From: Alphaproteobacteria bacterium
GTDB taxonomy: Bacteria; Pseudomonadota; Alphaproteobacteria; Micropepsales; Micropepsaceae
Direction of reading: 5' to 3'
DNA length: 64,000 nucleotides
Assembly (NCBI GenBank): GCA_016125165.1
Contig: WGMH01000003.1
Location: 620,001-684,000, forward strand
Under the pieces are notes generated by a model. It worked only from the letters and a program-made list of their open reading frames with translations. It made no database searches and had not been told where the DNA came from. Below are positions 1 through 10,421 of the stretch, piece by piece (the stretch's first letter is position 1; the number at the start of each line of letters is the position of its first letter). The position numbers were made by a program, and so were the translations under genes.

Positions 1-141
1 TTGCACCCGTTCGCCGCACAAACCGGCAACCCTTTGGCGTCTAGCCTTGCTTCGGGGTATTAGCGGCCACGACAGCAATACGAATATGAGTTGCGAGCGT
101 TTGCGAGCAGCTCGTCCACCTGTTGCCCAGCTGGCGCAATG

Positions 142-218
142 GTACAGTTGGGTGGGCTCGAACCACCGACCTCCGGATCCACAATCCGGCGCTCTAACCA
201 ACTGAGCTACAACTGCAC
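142..218 (-). tRNA. tRNA-His (anticodon GTG)
   Basis: Reverse complement GTGCAGTTGTAGCTCAGTTGGTTAGAGCGCCGGATTGTGGATCCGGAGGTCGGTGGTTCGAGCCCACCCAACTGTAC folds as a cloverleaf; anticodon loop TTGTGGA; 8-bp acceptor including G-1 typical of tRNA-His. Confidence 0.95.
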
Positions 219-381
219 AGGTGCGAAATGCACGCTCCAATCACGGCCAAACATAGCCGCGAGAGGGCCGGAAACTAAGTGCGGGGCCCCCCGATTGCAA
301 GGCATTTGGCGGGATTTTCGGGCGGACTGTTGAGCCTGCCGCCATCGGGCTTCTAAGCTCGGCAAGGAACCGTACGGAGCC

Positions 382-2367
382 TTGGAAATGCGCAGAATTC
401 TGCCGATTGCCGGGATAGTCCTTGGTGCCCTGATCCTTCTGGTTCTGGCCCTGCCCTTCCTCGTTCCCATGGATGCCTACAAGGGGCGGATCGAGGACGC
501 CGCCTTCGACCAGACGGGGCGCAGGCTCTCCATCGGCGGCAGCCTTCGCCTGAGCTTCTATCCCGTGCTGGGACTGAAGGCGCACGACGTGGCGCTGGCC
601 AATGTGCCCGGCGGCAAGGCAGACGCGCTGGCGAAGATCGATGCGCTGAGCGTGGGGGTGCGCGTATGGCCTCTGCTCTCCGGCAAGGTTGAGGTTTCCA
701 GGCTGGTTCTGGAAAAGCCGCAAATCCATCTGGAGGTGGACAGGAACGGCGGCACCAACTGGACCTTCAAATCCGCGAAAGAGAAGAAGGACGCGGAGGA
801 GAAAAAGGCTTCCTTAAAAGCCGATGCGCAGTTCGGCGGGATCAGCATTTCCGATGGCGAGATAAGCTACTTCAATGCACGCACCGGCAAGACGCGCGCA
901 ATTTCCGATATCGATGCCACCATCGATGTGATGGACCTGACATCGCCGGTGACACTGCATGCCGAATTCACGCTGAACAAGGAACGGCTAACGCTGGATG
1001 GGACCGTGCAATCGCCTGATGCGCTGCGCGAGGAGACGGGCACCAGGGCGAAGCTCGCCCTTGACGGCGATGCACTGAACGCCACGTTCGACGGCGTGCT
1101 CACCAGCAAGGGCGATGCGGACGGCACGCTGGTGCTCAAAACGCAGTCGCTGAAGCGGCTCATAGCGCTAACGGGCAGCAAGAGTTCGGCGGGCGGGTTC
1201 GGCGCAATGTCGCTTTCGGCCACACTGAAGGCGCGCGAAAGCTTTGTGGGACTGAACGGACTGAAGGTATCGCTCGACGGCACCGGCGCAAGCGGCAATC
1301 TTGCCATCAACACGGCTAGAACTATTCCTGCGGTCAAGGGAGCGCTCACGATCGGCGATCTCAACCTCAATCGTTTTACGGACGCGAGCGCCAAGAGTGA
1401 TAGCGCAAATCCCGACGTCGCGCCAAAAGAGGCGGGCTGGAGCACCAAGCCCATCGATCTTTCGGCACTCGAACTCATCAACGCCGATCTCACGCTGGAT
1501 GTGGGGCGGCTTGAAGTTCAGAGCCTGAAGGTTGGCAAATCGCGCATTCACGCAACGATCAACAACGGCGTGCTGGTGGCGAACCTCGATCCCATCACGC
1601 TTTATGGTGGTAGTGGCAAGGCGCGGCTCTCGGCCAGCGCAGGCGGAAATTTCGCGAACAATCTCAGCTTCAACAATTTACAGGTGAAGCCCTTTCTGAC
1701 CGATGCGCTTGGCGTCTCGCGGATCGAAGGTCTCGGTACGGTGACGCTGGATATAACGGCAGCGGGAAAAAGCCCGCAGGCCATCATGCGCGCGCTCGGC
1801 GGCAAGGGCGCGATCACCTTTCGCAACGGGCGCATTCGCGGTGTCGATCTGGGTGGCGTGGCCAAAAGTATCCGAACGGTTTTGAACCCGAGCACGACGA
1901 GCGACGACGCAACGACCGACTTCACCGAGATGGGCGGCACCTTCACTATCGCGAACGGTGTTCTGACCAACAAGGACTTCCACCTCGCGAGCCCGTTCCT
2001 GCGGCTGACCGGCGCGGGCACGATCGATATCGGCCAGCGCACAATCAACTACGTCGTCAGCCCGAAAGCGGTTGCTTCGGCAACGGGACAGGGCGCGAGT
2101 GACGATGCGCGCGGCCTTGGCATTCCATTCCACATCACCGGCTCATGGGACAAGCTGCACTATTCGCCCGATCTTGCGGGCTTTGCATCGGGCCTGCTGC
2201 AAGGCATCACCAGCGACAAGGGAATTTCCACCAAGCGGCTGCTGAACGGTCTGTTCGGCGGAAGCGACAAGGAGGCCGCGCCCGCCGACAGCACCGCGAA
2301 CAAGGAGAAGAATAAGAAGAAGGAGAGCCCCGTCGACGCGCTGAAGGGCCTCTTCGGCGGGAACTAA
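382..2367 (+). CDS. AsmA family protein
   Basis: 661 aa, N-terminal TM helix, AsmA-like N-terminus (PYKGRIEDA..TGRRLSIGGSLRLSFYPVLGLKAHDVALAN) and AsmA C-terminal region. Confidence 0.85.
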   Translation: MEMRRILPIAGIVLGALILLVLALPFLVPMDAYKGRIEDAAFDQTGRRLSIGGSLRLSFYPVLGLKAHDVALANVPGGKADALAKIDALSVGVRVWPLLSGKVEVSRLVLEKPQIHLEVDRNGGTNWTFKSAKEKKDAEEKKASLKADAQFGGISISDGEISYFNARTGKTRAISDIDATIDVMDLTSPVTLHAEFTLNKERLTLDGTVQSPDALREETGTRAKLALDGDALNATFDGVLTSKGDADGTLVLKTQSLKRLIALTGSKSSAGGFGAMSLSATLKARESFVGLNGLKVSLDGTGASGNLAINTARTIPAVKGALTIGDLNLNRFTDASAKSDSANPDVAPKEAGWSTKPIDLSALELINADLTLDVGRLEVQSLKVGKSRIHATINNGVLVANLDPITLYGGSGKARLSASAGGNFANNLSFNNLQVKPFLTDALGVSRIEGLGTVTLDITAAGKSPQAIMRALGGKGAITFRNGRIRGVDLGGVAKSIRTVLNPSTTSDDATTDFTEMGGTFTIANGVLTNKDFHLASPFLRLTGAGTIDIGQRTINYVVSPKAVASATGQGASDDARGLGIPFHITGSWDKLHYSPDLAGFASGLLQGITSDKGISTKRLLNGLFGGSDKEAAPADSTANKEKNKKKESPVDALKGLFGGN

Positions 2368-3332
2368 GCCGCAACCAGTTCCGCTTTCGCCGCGTCGTAT
2401 TCGCTTTTCAGGCGCGCGACGAGCTCGTCGACTGTCGGTGAATCGCCGATGGTGCCAACGCCCTGCCCCGCGCCCCAAATATCGCGCCAGGCTTTCTGTT
2501 TCATGTTGCCGCCGGAGCCGAAATTCATCTTCGACTTGTCGGATTCGGGAAGGTTGTCGGGATCGAGACCTGCCGCCGCGATGGACGAGCGCAGATAATT
2601 GCCATGCACCCCGGTGAAGAGATTGGTGTAGACGATATCGCCACCACCGGCAGCCTCAACCAGTGCATTCTTGTAGGCTTCCGGCGCGTTCGCCTCCTGT
2701 GTGGCAATGAAGCGCGTGCCGATATAGGCCAGATCCGCGCCGAGCGCCTGCGCCGCGAGGATCGAGCGGCCATTGGCGATGGAACCGGAGAGCGCAATCG
2801 TGCCGTTGAAGAAGGTGCGAAGCTCGCTGACCAGCGCAAACGGGCTGAGCACACCGGCATGGCCGCCCGCGCCCGCGCACACGGCGATGATGCCATCGAC
2901 ACCTTCCTCAATCGCCTTTTTCGCATGACGAATGTTGATGACATCATGCAGCACAATGCCGCCATAGCTGTGCGCTGCGGTCACAACTTCGGAAGGCGCG
3001 CGCAGCGAGGTGATGATGATCGGCACTTCAAGTTTCGTGCAGATCTCGATGTCGTGCTGCAGCCGGTCATTGGATGTGTGGCAAATCTGGTTCACCGCAA
3101 AGGGCGCGGCCTTCTTGCCGGTGGTGCGTTCGAATTCGGCAAGCTCGGTCTTGATGCGCACAATCCATTCTTCGAGCACCGGTTCCGGCCGCGCGTTCAG
3201 CGCGGGGAAGGAACCGACAATACCCGCCTTGCACTGCGCAATGACAAGCTCCGGTCCCGACACGATGAACAACGGCGAGCCGATGACAGGAATGGACAGC
3301 GATGCAGTCTTCAATGCGCCAGTGAGAGCCAT
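2364..3332 (-). CDS. Nitronate monooxygenase (2-nitropropane dioxygenase family)
   Basis: SLSIPVIGSPLFIVSGPELVIAQCKAGIVGSFPALNARP and GIIAVCAGAGGHAG motifs; start moved to MALTGALK. Confidence 0.88.
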   Translation of the reverse strand: MALTGALKTASLSIPVIGSPLFIVSGPELVIAQCKAGIVGSFPALNARPEPVLEEWIVRIKTELAEFERTTGKKAAPFAVNQICHTSNDRLQHDIEICTKLEVPIIITSLRAPSEVVTAAHSYGGIVLHDVINIRHAKKAIEEGVDGIIAVCAGAGGHAGVLSPFALVSELRTFFNGTIALSGSIANGRSILAAQALGADLAYIGTRFIATQEANAPEAYKNALVEAAGGGDIVYTNLFTGVHGNYLRSSIAAAGLDPDNLPESDKSKMNFGSGGNMKQKAWRDIWGAGQGVGTIGDSPTVDELVARLKSEYDAAKAELVAA

Positions 3333-3367
3333 GACATGTTTCCTTCGGGTTTTGGTTTGGAAGAGTG

Positions 3368-4003
3368 CTATCGCTCCTGCGCGCGCTTCGATGCGGCGCG
3401 GGTCGACACTGCGCGGGCGCCGCGAAAGGCGATGCGCATTGTGTCGAGATAAAAGCCGGTGACATCGCATCCTGGCGGTAGCCGTCCTGCCAGATGCAGG
3501 ACGATTACGCCATGCGCAGCCGCCCAGAGCGCCTGACCTACGACCAGCGGATCACCATGTACGATTCCTGCTGCGGCGAGGTCCTTCACATGACGCGTAA
3601 CCGTTTCAGAGGCACGATCAGCTGCAGCGATGAGTTCGGCGTGTCGCGCGTCATCCGGCTGGCTCAGATCGAACATCAGCCGATAGGCATCCGGATTCTT
3701 GAGCGCGAAATCGAGATAAGCGCGACCAACGGCTCGTGCGCGCGCGAATGCATCGCTACCAGAAGCAAAGGCGTGTTCGAGCGCTTCCGAAAAGCTGGTG
3801 AAGGCATCGGTTCTTAGCCAGGCGACGATGGCCTCTCGGTCCTCGAAATAGCGGTACAGCCCCATGGGACTGCGGCCGAGCGACCGGGCAATGTCGCGCA
3901 TGGTAATGGCGGCCATCCCCCCCTTGGCATACAGACGACGGGCCACGGCACCAATTTCGGCGCGCACGGCTTCGGTTTCATCACCAGTGAGAATGCGGGG
4001 CAT
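3368..4003 (-). CDS. TetR/AcrR family transcriptional regulator, WHG-type C-terminal domain likely
   Basis: N-terminal HTH (MAAITMRDIARSLGRSPMGLYRYFEDREAIVAWL); C-terminal LWAAAHGVIVLHLAG; start at MPRILTG inside a palindrome. Confidence 0.9.
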   Translation of the reverse strand: MPRILTGDETEAVRAEIGAVARRLYAKGGMAAITMRDIARSLGRSPMGLYRYFEDREAIVAWLRTDAFTSFSEALEHAFASGSDAFARARAVGRAYLDFALKNPDAYRLMFDLSQPDDARHAELIAAADRASETVTRHVKDLAAAGIVHGDPLVVGQALWAAAHGVIVLHLAGRLPPGCDVTGFYLDTMRIAFRGARAVSTRAASKRAQER

Positions 4004-4050
4004 ATATTCTCGTACGTTGTACAAGTACAGTGTACGAGAATATATGCCCC
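3997..4050. promoter_or_regulatory. 54-bp near-perfect palindrome, candidate TetR operator
   Basis: GGGGCATATATTCTCGTAC-N16-GTACGAGAATATATGCCCC, 19-bp arms perfectly inverted, spacer also partly symmetric (TTGTACAAGTACA); covers TetR start codon. Confidence 0.8.
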
Positions 4051-4311
4051 GTCAAGGCCGGGCGCGTGATGAGCATGTCGGGGAGACACCAGCAATTTCC
4101 GAATCACAGCGCCGGGCGACCATCGCGACAACGCGAATTCCGGGCTTCAATGTCTGGAAATTTCACGCACACGCGCATTCACGCATTGTTCAGTGCTTGC
4201 GTGATACCCCGCCAAGTGCCTGAGGGCGCTTAAGTTGACAAGGGGAGTCGTGTCGTCAACTTTCGCCATCACTTGTGATTCAACGCCGCGCCAGGGGAGC
4301 AAGGCGAGACC

Positions 4312-5256
4312 ATGCTGTCTTACGCCGTCCGGCGTCTACTCGGTGCGATTCCGACGCTGTTCATCATCATCACGCTGGCCTTCTTCCTGATGCGCCTTGC
4401 GCCGGGCGGCCCCTTTGACAGCGAGCGCAGACTGCCGCCGGAAATCGAGCGCAACATCAATGCGGCGTACAACCTCGACAAGCCGGTTTATGAACAGTAC
4501 TTCATCTATCTGGGCAAGTTGGCGCATTTCGATTTCGGACCGTCCTTTAAGAACAAGGATTTCACGGTTACCGAACTGATCGCGGAAGGGCTTCCCGTAA
4601 GCGCCCAGCTTGGGCTTTCGGCCGTCTTCATCGCCGTATTATTTGGGACCTTGCTAGGCACAATCGCGGCACTCTACCAAAACCGGCCGGCAGACTATGG
4701 CGTAATGACGCTCGCGATGCTGGGCATCACCATACCGACCTTTGTAACGGCGCCAATTCTGACACTGATCTTCGGCGTGTATGGCGTGAGCATCGCCGGC
4801 TTCGATCTTTCCCTGCCCGTCGGCGGCTGGAACGGCGGTGCCATCCGCAACATGATTTTGCCGGTGACAGTGCTCGCGCTGCCGCAGATCGCATTCATCT
4901 CGCGGCTCGTTCGAGGCAGCATGGTGGAGGTGTTGCGCTCCAACTACGTGCGAACCGCACGCGCCAAGGGCCTTCCCAATCATCTCGTGGTGTTCCGACA
5001 CGCGCTGCGCGCCGGGCTTTTGCCGCTGGTGAGCTATCTCGGTCCGGCCATCGCCGCTCTTGTGACCGGCTCGCTGGTGGTGGAGACGATCTTCGGCATT
5101 CCGGGCATCGGCCGCTACTTCGTGCAGGGCGCGCTAAACCGCGATTACACCCTTGTGATGGGCGTGGTGGTCTACTATGCGAGCTTCATCATCTTGCTGA
5201 ATCTGGTCGCCGACCTTCTCTATGCCGTGCTCGATCCGCGCGTGAGGTTCGGCTGA
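4312..5256 (+). CDS. oppB: Peptide/oligopeptide ABC transporter permease (OppB-like)
   Basis: 314 aa, DppB/OppB family features (RRLLGAIPTLFIIITLAFFLMRLAPGGPF; YVRTARAKGLP). Confidence 0.92.
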   Translation: MLSYAVRRLLGAIPTLFIIITLAFFLMRLAPGGPFDSERRLPPEIERNINAAYNLDKPVYEQYFIYLGKLAHFDFGPSFKNKDFTVTELIAEGLPVSAQLGLSAVFIAVLFGTLLGTIAALYQNRPADYGVMTLAMLGITIPTFVTAPILTLIFGVYGVSIAGFDLSLPVGGWNGGAIRNMILPVTVLALPQIAFISRLVRGSMVEVLRSNYVRTARAKGLPNHLVVFRHALRAGLLPLVSYLGPAIAALVTGSLVVETIFGIPGIGRYFVQGALNRDYTLVMGVVVYYASFIILLNLVADLLYAVLDPRVRFG

Positions 5257-6194
5257 TGGTTCTTCCAATCACCGACCCACGCAATGCTGAAACCATGAAC
5301 CGCGCCGAGGCCGTGCGCGGACGCAGCCTTTGGGTGGATGCGCGTCGCCGCCTTCTGCGAAACCGCGCCGCGATGGTGAGCATGGTGACCCTGAGCCTGA
5401 TCGTGCTCGTCTCTGTGTTCCTGCCAATGGTTTGGCCATACTCCTATCGCGATATCGACTATAGCCTTGTCTATTGCGCGCCCGACTGGTGGCCCGACGA
5501 TGGGGTGCTTTGCAGGGCCGGCCCCCTTCACCTGTTTGGCATGGACTCCGTGGGCCGCGACCTCTTCGTCCGCACACTTTACGGTGCGCGCATTTCCCTG
5601 GCAGTGGGCCTCGTGGCAACGCTCGTTAGCCTTTTCATCGGCGTCATCTATGGCGCAACGGCGGGCTTCCTCGGCGGGCGGCTCGACGAAGTGATGATGC
5701 GCTTCGTCGATGTACTCTATGCCCTGCCATTCCTGTTCTTCGTGATCATCCTGATGGTCGTGTTCGATCGCAATTTCATCCTTCTGTTCGTTGCCATCGG
5801 CGCGGTGGAATGGCTGACAATGGCCCGCATCGTGCGCGGTCAGACACTATCGCTCAAGGAAAAGGAATTCATTGAGGCGGCGCGAGCAGCAGGCGTACGC
5901 CCCTTCTTCATCATCGCCCGGCACATCATTCCGAACGTGGTAGGGCCCGTGATCGTGTACGTAACGTTGACAATTCCCTCTGTGATCCTGTCCGAGAGTT
6001 TCCTGTCGTTCCTTGGTCTCGGCATCCGCGAGCCGCTGACTTCGTGGGGTGTCTTGATTTCCGAAGGTGCCAGCCAGATGGAAACAGCGCCATGGACGTT
6101 GCTGTTTCCGGCAGCGCTGATGGCGACGACACTGTTCTGCTTCAATTTCATTGGCGACGGGCTGCGCGACGCCCTCGACCCCAAGGACAGGTGA
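5256..6194 (+). CDS. oppC: Peptide/oligopeptide ABC transporter permease (OppC-like)
   Basis: DppC/OppC family ([48 protein letters not shown]); overlaps upstream stop. Confidence 0.92.
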   Translation: MVLPITDPRNAETMNRAEAVRGRSLWVDARRRLLRNRAAMVSMVTLSLIVLVSVFLPMVWPYSYRDIDYSLVYCAPDWWPDDGVLCRAGPLHLFGMDSVGRDLFVRTLYGARISLAVGLVATLVSLFIGVIYGATAGFLGGRLDEVMMRFVDVLYALPFLFFVIILMVVFDRNFILLFVAIGAVEWLTMARIVRGQTLSLKEKEFIEAARAAGVRPFFIIARHIIPNVVGPVIVYVTLTIPSVILSESFLSFLGLGIREPLTSWGVLISEGASQMETAPWTLLFPAALMATTLFCFNFIGDGLRDALDPKDR

Positions 6195-6198
6195 GCGC

Positions 6199-8019
6199 AT
6201 GAACACGCCCCTGCTCCAAATTCGCGATCTCGATGTGCAATTCACGACGCCTGACGGCAACGTGCACGCTGTAAAAGGCGTGAACCTTGACGTTGCCGAA
6301 GGCGAGTGTCTGGGCGTCGTGGGTGAATCCGGCTCGGGCAAGAGCCAACTGTTTCTCGCGGCAATCGGCCTTCTGGCTTCTAATGGACGCACTACCGGCA
6401 GCGTAAAGTTTCGCGGCGAGGAAATGCTTGGCCTCTCGCAGGGCGCGCTCAACAGGTTGCGCGGCAATAAGATCACGATGATCTTTCAGGATCCGCTCAC
6501 ATCGCTGACGCCGCATATGAAAATCGGTGATCAGGTGATTGAGGCGTTGCAGACGCACCAGCCGGTATCGCGCGTTGAAGCCGAGCGGCGAGCACTGGAA
6601 ATCCTCGATCTGGTACGCATTCCCGAAGCACGTCGGCGCATGCGCCAATACCCGCATGAACTTTCCGGCGGCATGCGCCAGCGTATCATGATTGCCATGG
6701 CCACGATCTGCGGTCCCGACCTCTTGATCGCCGATGAGCCGACCACCGCGCTCGACGTAACAGTTCAGGCGCAAATCCTGGACATCATGCGCGACCTCAA
6801 ACGCGAGCTGAAAACGTCGATCGTGATGATCTCGCACGACATGGGCGTAATCGCGGCGATGGCTGACCATGTTCAGGTGATGCGCCATGGCGAGATCGTC
6901 GAATCCGGACCAGTCGATGACATCTACTATCGACCTCAGCACGCCTATACGAAGGCACTGCTGGATGCGATGCCTCGCATCGACCAGCCCAACCGGGAAG
7001 GGCACACCCGGCTCGCCTCGCTATCGACGATTGGTGCCGACAAGAAACTGCTTGATGTGGACGATCTGAAGGTTCATTTCACGGTGCGCGAGCACGCGCT
7101 TTCCTTTGGAAGGCCAAAGACACTTCGCGCGGTTGATGGTGTAACCTTTTCGCTGAGACAAGGTGAGACCCTTGGAATCGTGGGGGAGTCAGGTTGCGGG
7201 AAATCCACGCTCGCGCGCGCAGTGCTGGCACTTCTGCCCAAGACCGATGGCGCGGTGAGCTGGCTGGGCCGCGACACCGATGGCGTATCGGAGCGCGAGC
7301 TTCGCGCCATGCGCAAGGATTTCCAAATCGTCTTTCAGGACCCGCTGGCGAGCCTGGACCCGCGCATGACAATTGGCGAATCCATCTCAGAGCCTTTGCG
7401 TACGCTGAAGCCCGAGTTGACACGCGATCAGGTGCGCGCAGAAGTCTCGGCGATGATGGATCTCGTCGGACTTGATCCCGGATGGATCAATCGATATCCG
7501 CACGAATTTTCCGGCGGACAGAACCAGCGCGTCGGCATCGCCCGCGCCATGATTGTGAAACCGCAACTGCTGATTTGCGATGAGGCGGTGAGCGCCCTCG
7601 ACGTTTCCATTCAGTCGCAGATCATGGACCTGATCCTGAAGTTGCAGGCCGACTTCAACATGTCGCTGATCTTCATCAGCCACGATCTTTCGGTAGTGCG
7701 GCAACTGGCCCATCGTGTGATGGTGCTGTATCTGGGCCGCATCGTGGAACTGGCTGATCGAACAGCGATCTACGAGAGCCCGCAGCACCCCTACACGAAG
7801 GCGCTGATCGCAGCTGTCCCAATCCCCGATCCCAAAGCCGAGCGCAAAAAAACCAGTGCGCCGATGCTGCAGGATTTGCCGTCACCTCTCGATACGCGCG
7901 CGCAGTTGACGTTCCTGAAGTCAAAAATGATTGACGACCCAGACGCTGAGCAATACCGGCCCAAGCTGGTGGAAGTCGCGCCCGGCCATTTTGTAGCCGA
8001 GCACGATCCTCTACGCTGA
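6199..8019 (+). CDS. Peptide ABC transporter ATP-binding protein, fused OppD-OppF type
   Basis: Two Walker A motifs ([17 protein letters not shown]) and two ABC signatures ([16 protein letters not shown]). Confidence 0.93.
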   Translation: MNTPLLQIRDLDVQFTTPDGNVHAVKGVNLDVAEGECLGVVGESGSGKSQLFLAAIGLLASNGRTTGSVKFRGEEMLGLSQGALNRLRGNKITMIFQDPLTSLTPHMKIGDQVIEALQTHQPVSRVEAERRALEILDLVRIPEARRRMRQYPHELSGGMRQRIMIAMATICGPDLLIADEPTTALDVTVQAQILDIMRDLKRELKTSIVMISHDMGVIAAMADHVQVMRHGEIVESGPVDDIYYRPQHAYTKALLDAMPRIDQPNREGHTRLASLSTIGADKKLLDVDDLKVHFTVREHALSFGRPKTLRAVDGVTFSLRQGETLGIVGESGCGKSTLARAVLALLPKTDGAVSWLGRDTDGVSERELRAMRKDFQIVFQDPLASLDPRMTIGESISEPLRTLKPELTRDQVRAEVSAMMDLVGLDPGWINRYPHEFSGGQNQRVGIARAMIVKPQLLICDEAVSALDVSIQSQIMDLILKLQADFNMSLIFISHDLSVVRQLAHRVMVLYLGRIVELADRTAIYESPQHPYTKALIAAVPIPDPKAERKKTSAPMLQDLPSPLDTRAQLTFLKSKMIDDPDAEQYRPKLVEVAPGHFVAEHDPLR

Positions 8020-8026
8020 AAATACC

Positions 8027-8605
8027 CTATTTGACGCGCGTGACTTTGAAAATCTTCGCGCTGCCGTTAATTGATAGGTTGTAGCTCCCCAATATACCGC
8101 GCGAGACAACAACACTATTGTCCCCGTTTTTTTTGAAGATGGCGCGCTCAGAGTCTCCGTCAATTTGGCGCCAAACCTGTCCATTATCGAGAAATACAAC
8201 AAATCGCCCCAGAGGGGTGTACGCGAATTCCGCCACTTTGGAAGATATGCTGGACACCTCTTCCTTGACAGCGGCCACTTCCGCCTTGTTTTCGACGGTG
8301 CGTTCCTTTCCGAATTCTTGCGGCGTTGTCGGCTTATCCGTGCCGAACAGGCTTCCGATGTTGAATCCGAACCAGGATTCCTGCTCTTCCTTCGTGGGCG
8401 GGTGATCCAGCTTCTCTGGCGGCTTTGCCAGTGCTTCCTTCACGCGCGGCGCAAGCTGGTCATAGCAGGACAGTCGTTCGGCATTGTCCGTAATCAGTCC
8501 GCATTTTCCCATGGCCTGCAGAACGTCGTCCGATGGGGCCGCAATGGCACTCACGGGAACCATCATTAACGCAACACTAACCATGCCTGCCTGGAAGAGC
8601 TTCAT
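8027..8605 (-). CDS. Conserved hypothetical exported protein
   Basis: Signal peptide, CG...NAERLSCYDQLA motif and C-terminal LDNGQVWRQIDGDSE region. Confidence 0.75.
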   Translation of the reverse strand: MKLFQAGMVSVALMMVPVSAIAAPSDDVLQAMGKCGLITDNAERLSCYDQLAPRVKEALAKPPEKLDHPPTKEEQESWFGFNIGSLFGTDKPTTPQEFGKERTVENKAEVAAVKEEVSSISSKVAEFAYTPLGRFVVFLDNGQVWRQIDGDSERAIFKKNGDNSVVVSRGILGSYNLSINGSAKIFKVTRVK

Positions 8606-8753
8606 GTCTCATTCACCCATGTCTGGTTCAATAGTCGCATCATTCGAAGCGATGTCGCGGGGGCGCGCTATAGGATGATAGGCGATGGACGCGCCGTGCG
8701 CGAGCCCATCTGACGGCCCCGCAATGCCGGGTTGCCGGCGCGGGGAGGAAGTC

Positions 8754-10412
8754 ATGCAGCAGGCCAGTCGAGCGCAATTGACGCGACGCCTTCTGCTCGG
8801 AAGTGCAGCTGGTGCGGCGGTTCTGGGAGCGGGCGCCTATGTTCTACGCGGGCCTTCTGACGCACAGGCCCGCCGCGTGGTGGCGGATGCCAACACTCTA
8901 AATCGCGGAAACGGCGCCGAACCCGATACGCTTGACCCCCATCGCGCCACCGGCACTTGGGAAAACAATATCATTGGCGACATGTTCATGGGGCTGATGA
9001 CCGAGGATGCTTCGGGCAATCCGGTGCCGGGTGCGGCAGAGTCCTATGCCGTCAGCGAGGACGGCCTGACCTATACGTTCCAGCTTCGCGATCACAAATG
9101 GTCAGATGGAAAGCCAGTAACCGCCTACGACTACGTCTATTCGTTCCGCCGAATTCTGGACCCGAAGACAGCTTCGCAATATGCACCGATCCTGTATCCA
9201 CTGAAGAACGCGCTAGCCGTCAATGGCGGAAAGCTGAAGCCGGCGCAGGTCGGCGCACGGGCCATTGGTCCCAGGGTGCTTGAGCTATCGTTCGAATATC
9301 AGGTTCCGTATATCGAGCAGCTCTTGACCCACTATGCCACCTTTGCCGTTCCGCGGCATGTGGTCGAAAAATTTGGAGACGATTGGACGCATCCTGGCAA
9401 TCTGGTCAGCAACGGCGCATATGTCCTGACCGAATGGGTAGCCAACGACCACATCACGCTTGTGAAAAACAAGCATTTTTATGATCACAGCTCCGTCGCT
9501 ATCGAATCGGTGAATTTCTATCCTACGCAGGATTCCTCGGCGGCGCTGAAGCGCCTCCGTGCGGGAGAATTCGACGTTCTCACCGACAGCATTCCACCGC
9601 AGCAAGTAGACTGGTTGCGCGCCAACATGCCCAAGGAGCTGCGCCTGTGGCCTTACATCCTCACGCAATATGTTCAGTTCAACACCAAACGCCACCCATT
9701 CGATGACATCCGTGTACGAAAAGCCGTTTCGCTGGCCATCGACCGCGAAGTGATCGCATCCAAGATCACCCGCGCCGGTGAATCGCCAGCCTACGCGTTT
9801 GTTCCGCCCGGCATGCCAGGCTATGCAGGCACCTCCAAGGTGCCCTTCAAGGATAAGAGCCTCAAGGCGCGGCAAGACGAAGCGCGCGCATTGCTGGCGG
9901 CGGCAGGCCACGGCCCCAACAGCCCGCTCTCGTTCGAATACAACATCCAGAACACCACCGAAGCCAAGATGGTCGCGGTTGCGCTTCAAGCCATGTGGAA
10001 GGATGTTGGTATCGACGTGCGGCTGGCGCCCTCCGAAAGTCAGATCCACTACAACACGCTGCGCAAGCGCGACTTCTCCGCTGCCTGGGCTGGGTGGGTG
10101 GCCGACTTCCGCGATCCACGCAACTATCTGTTCCTGTTCGACTCGGGATCGCGGGACCTGAATTTCGGTGATTACGCGAATCCGAAATTCGACGTCCTGA
10201 TGAGCCAATCGGACCACCAGCAAGATGCCGCCGCTAGGTTCGCTCTTCTGGCCCAAGCCGAGCAGGTTCTTCTCGATGACATCGCGATTGCGCCCGTCTA
10301 CTATGGTGTCACGCGCGATCTGGTCTCACCACAGGTGCAAGGCTGGATCAGCAACAACATCAATGTGAATCGCTCGCGATACCTGTCTTTGGACCGCGCG
10401 CGCAGCGTGTAG
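8754..10412 (+). CDS. Peptide ABC transporter substrate-binding protein (SBP family 5), Tat-like signal
   Basis: TRRLLLGSAAGAAVLGAGAY signal; NRGNGAEPDTLDPHRATGTWENNIIGDMFMGL typical OppA start; start moved from 8685. Confidence 0.9.
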   Translation: MQQASRAQLTRRLLLGSAAGAAVLGAGAYVLRGPSDAQARRVVADANTLNRGNGAEPDTLDPHRATGTWENNIIGDMFMGLMTEDASGNPVPGAAESYAVSEDGLTYTFQLRDHKWSDGKPVTAYDYVYSFRRILDPKTASQYAPILYPLKNALAVNGGKLKPAQVGARAIGPRVLELSFEYQVPYIEQLLTHYATFAVPRHVVEKFGDDWTHPGNLVSNGAYVLTEWVANDHITLVKNKHFYDHSSVAIESVNFYPTQDSSAALKRLRAGEFDVLTDSIPPQQVDWLRANMPKELRLWPYILTQYVQFNTKRHPFDDIRVRKAVSLAIDREVIASKITRAGESPAYAFVPPGMPGYAGTSKVPFKDKSLKARQDEARALLAAAGHGPNSPLSFEYNIQNTTEAKMVAVALQAMWKDVGIDVRLAPSESQIHYNTLRKRDFSAAWAGWVADFRDPRNYLFLFDSGSRDLNFGDYANPKFDVLMSQSDHQQDAAARFALLAQAEQVLLDDIAIAPVYYGVTRDLVSPQVQGWISNNINVNRSRYLSLDRARSV

Positions 10413-10421
10413 GAGTCCTGA

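Noticed and set aside
91-333. 80-aa + strand ORF
   Set aside because: Translation of antisense tRNA-His (QLGGLEPPTSGSTIRRSNQLSYNC), a common misannotation
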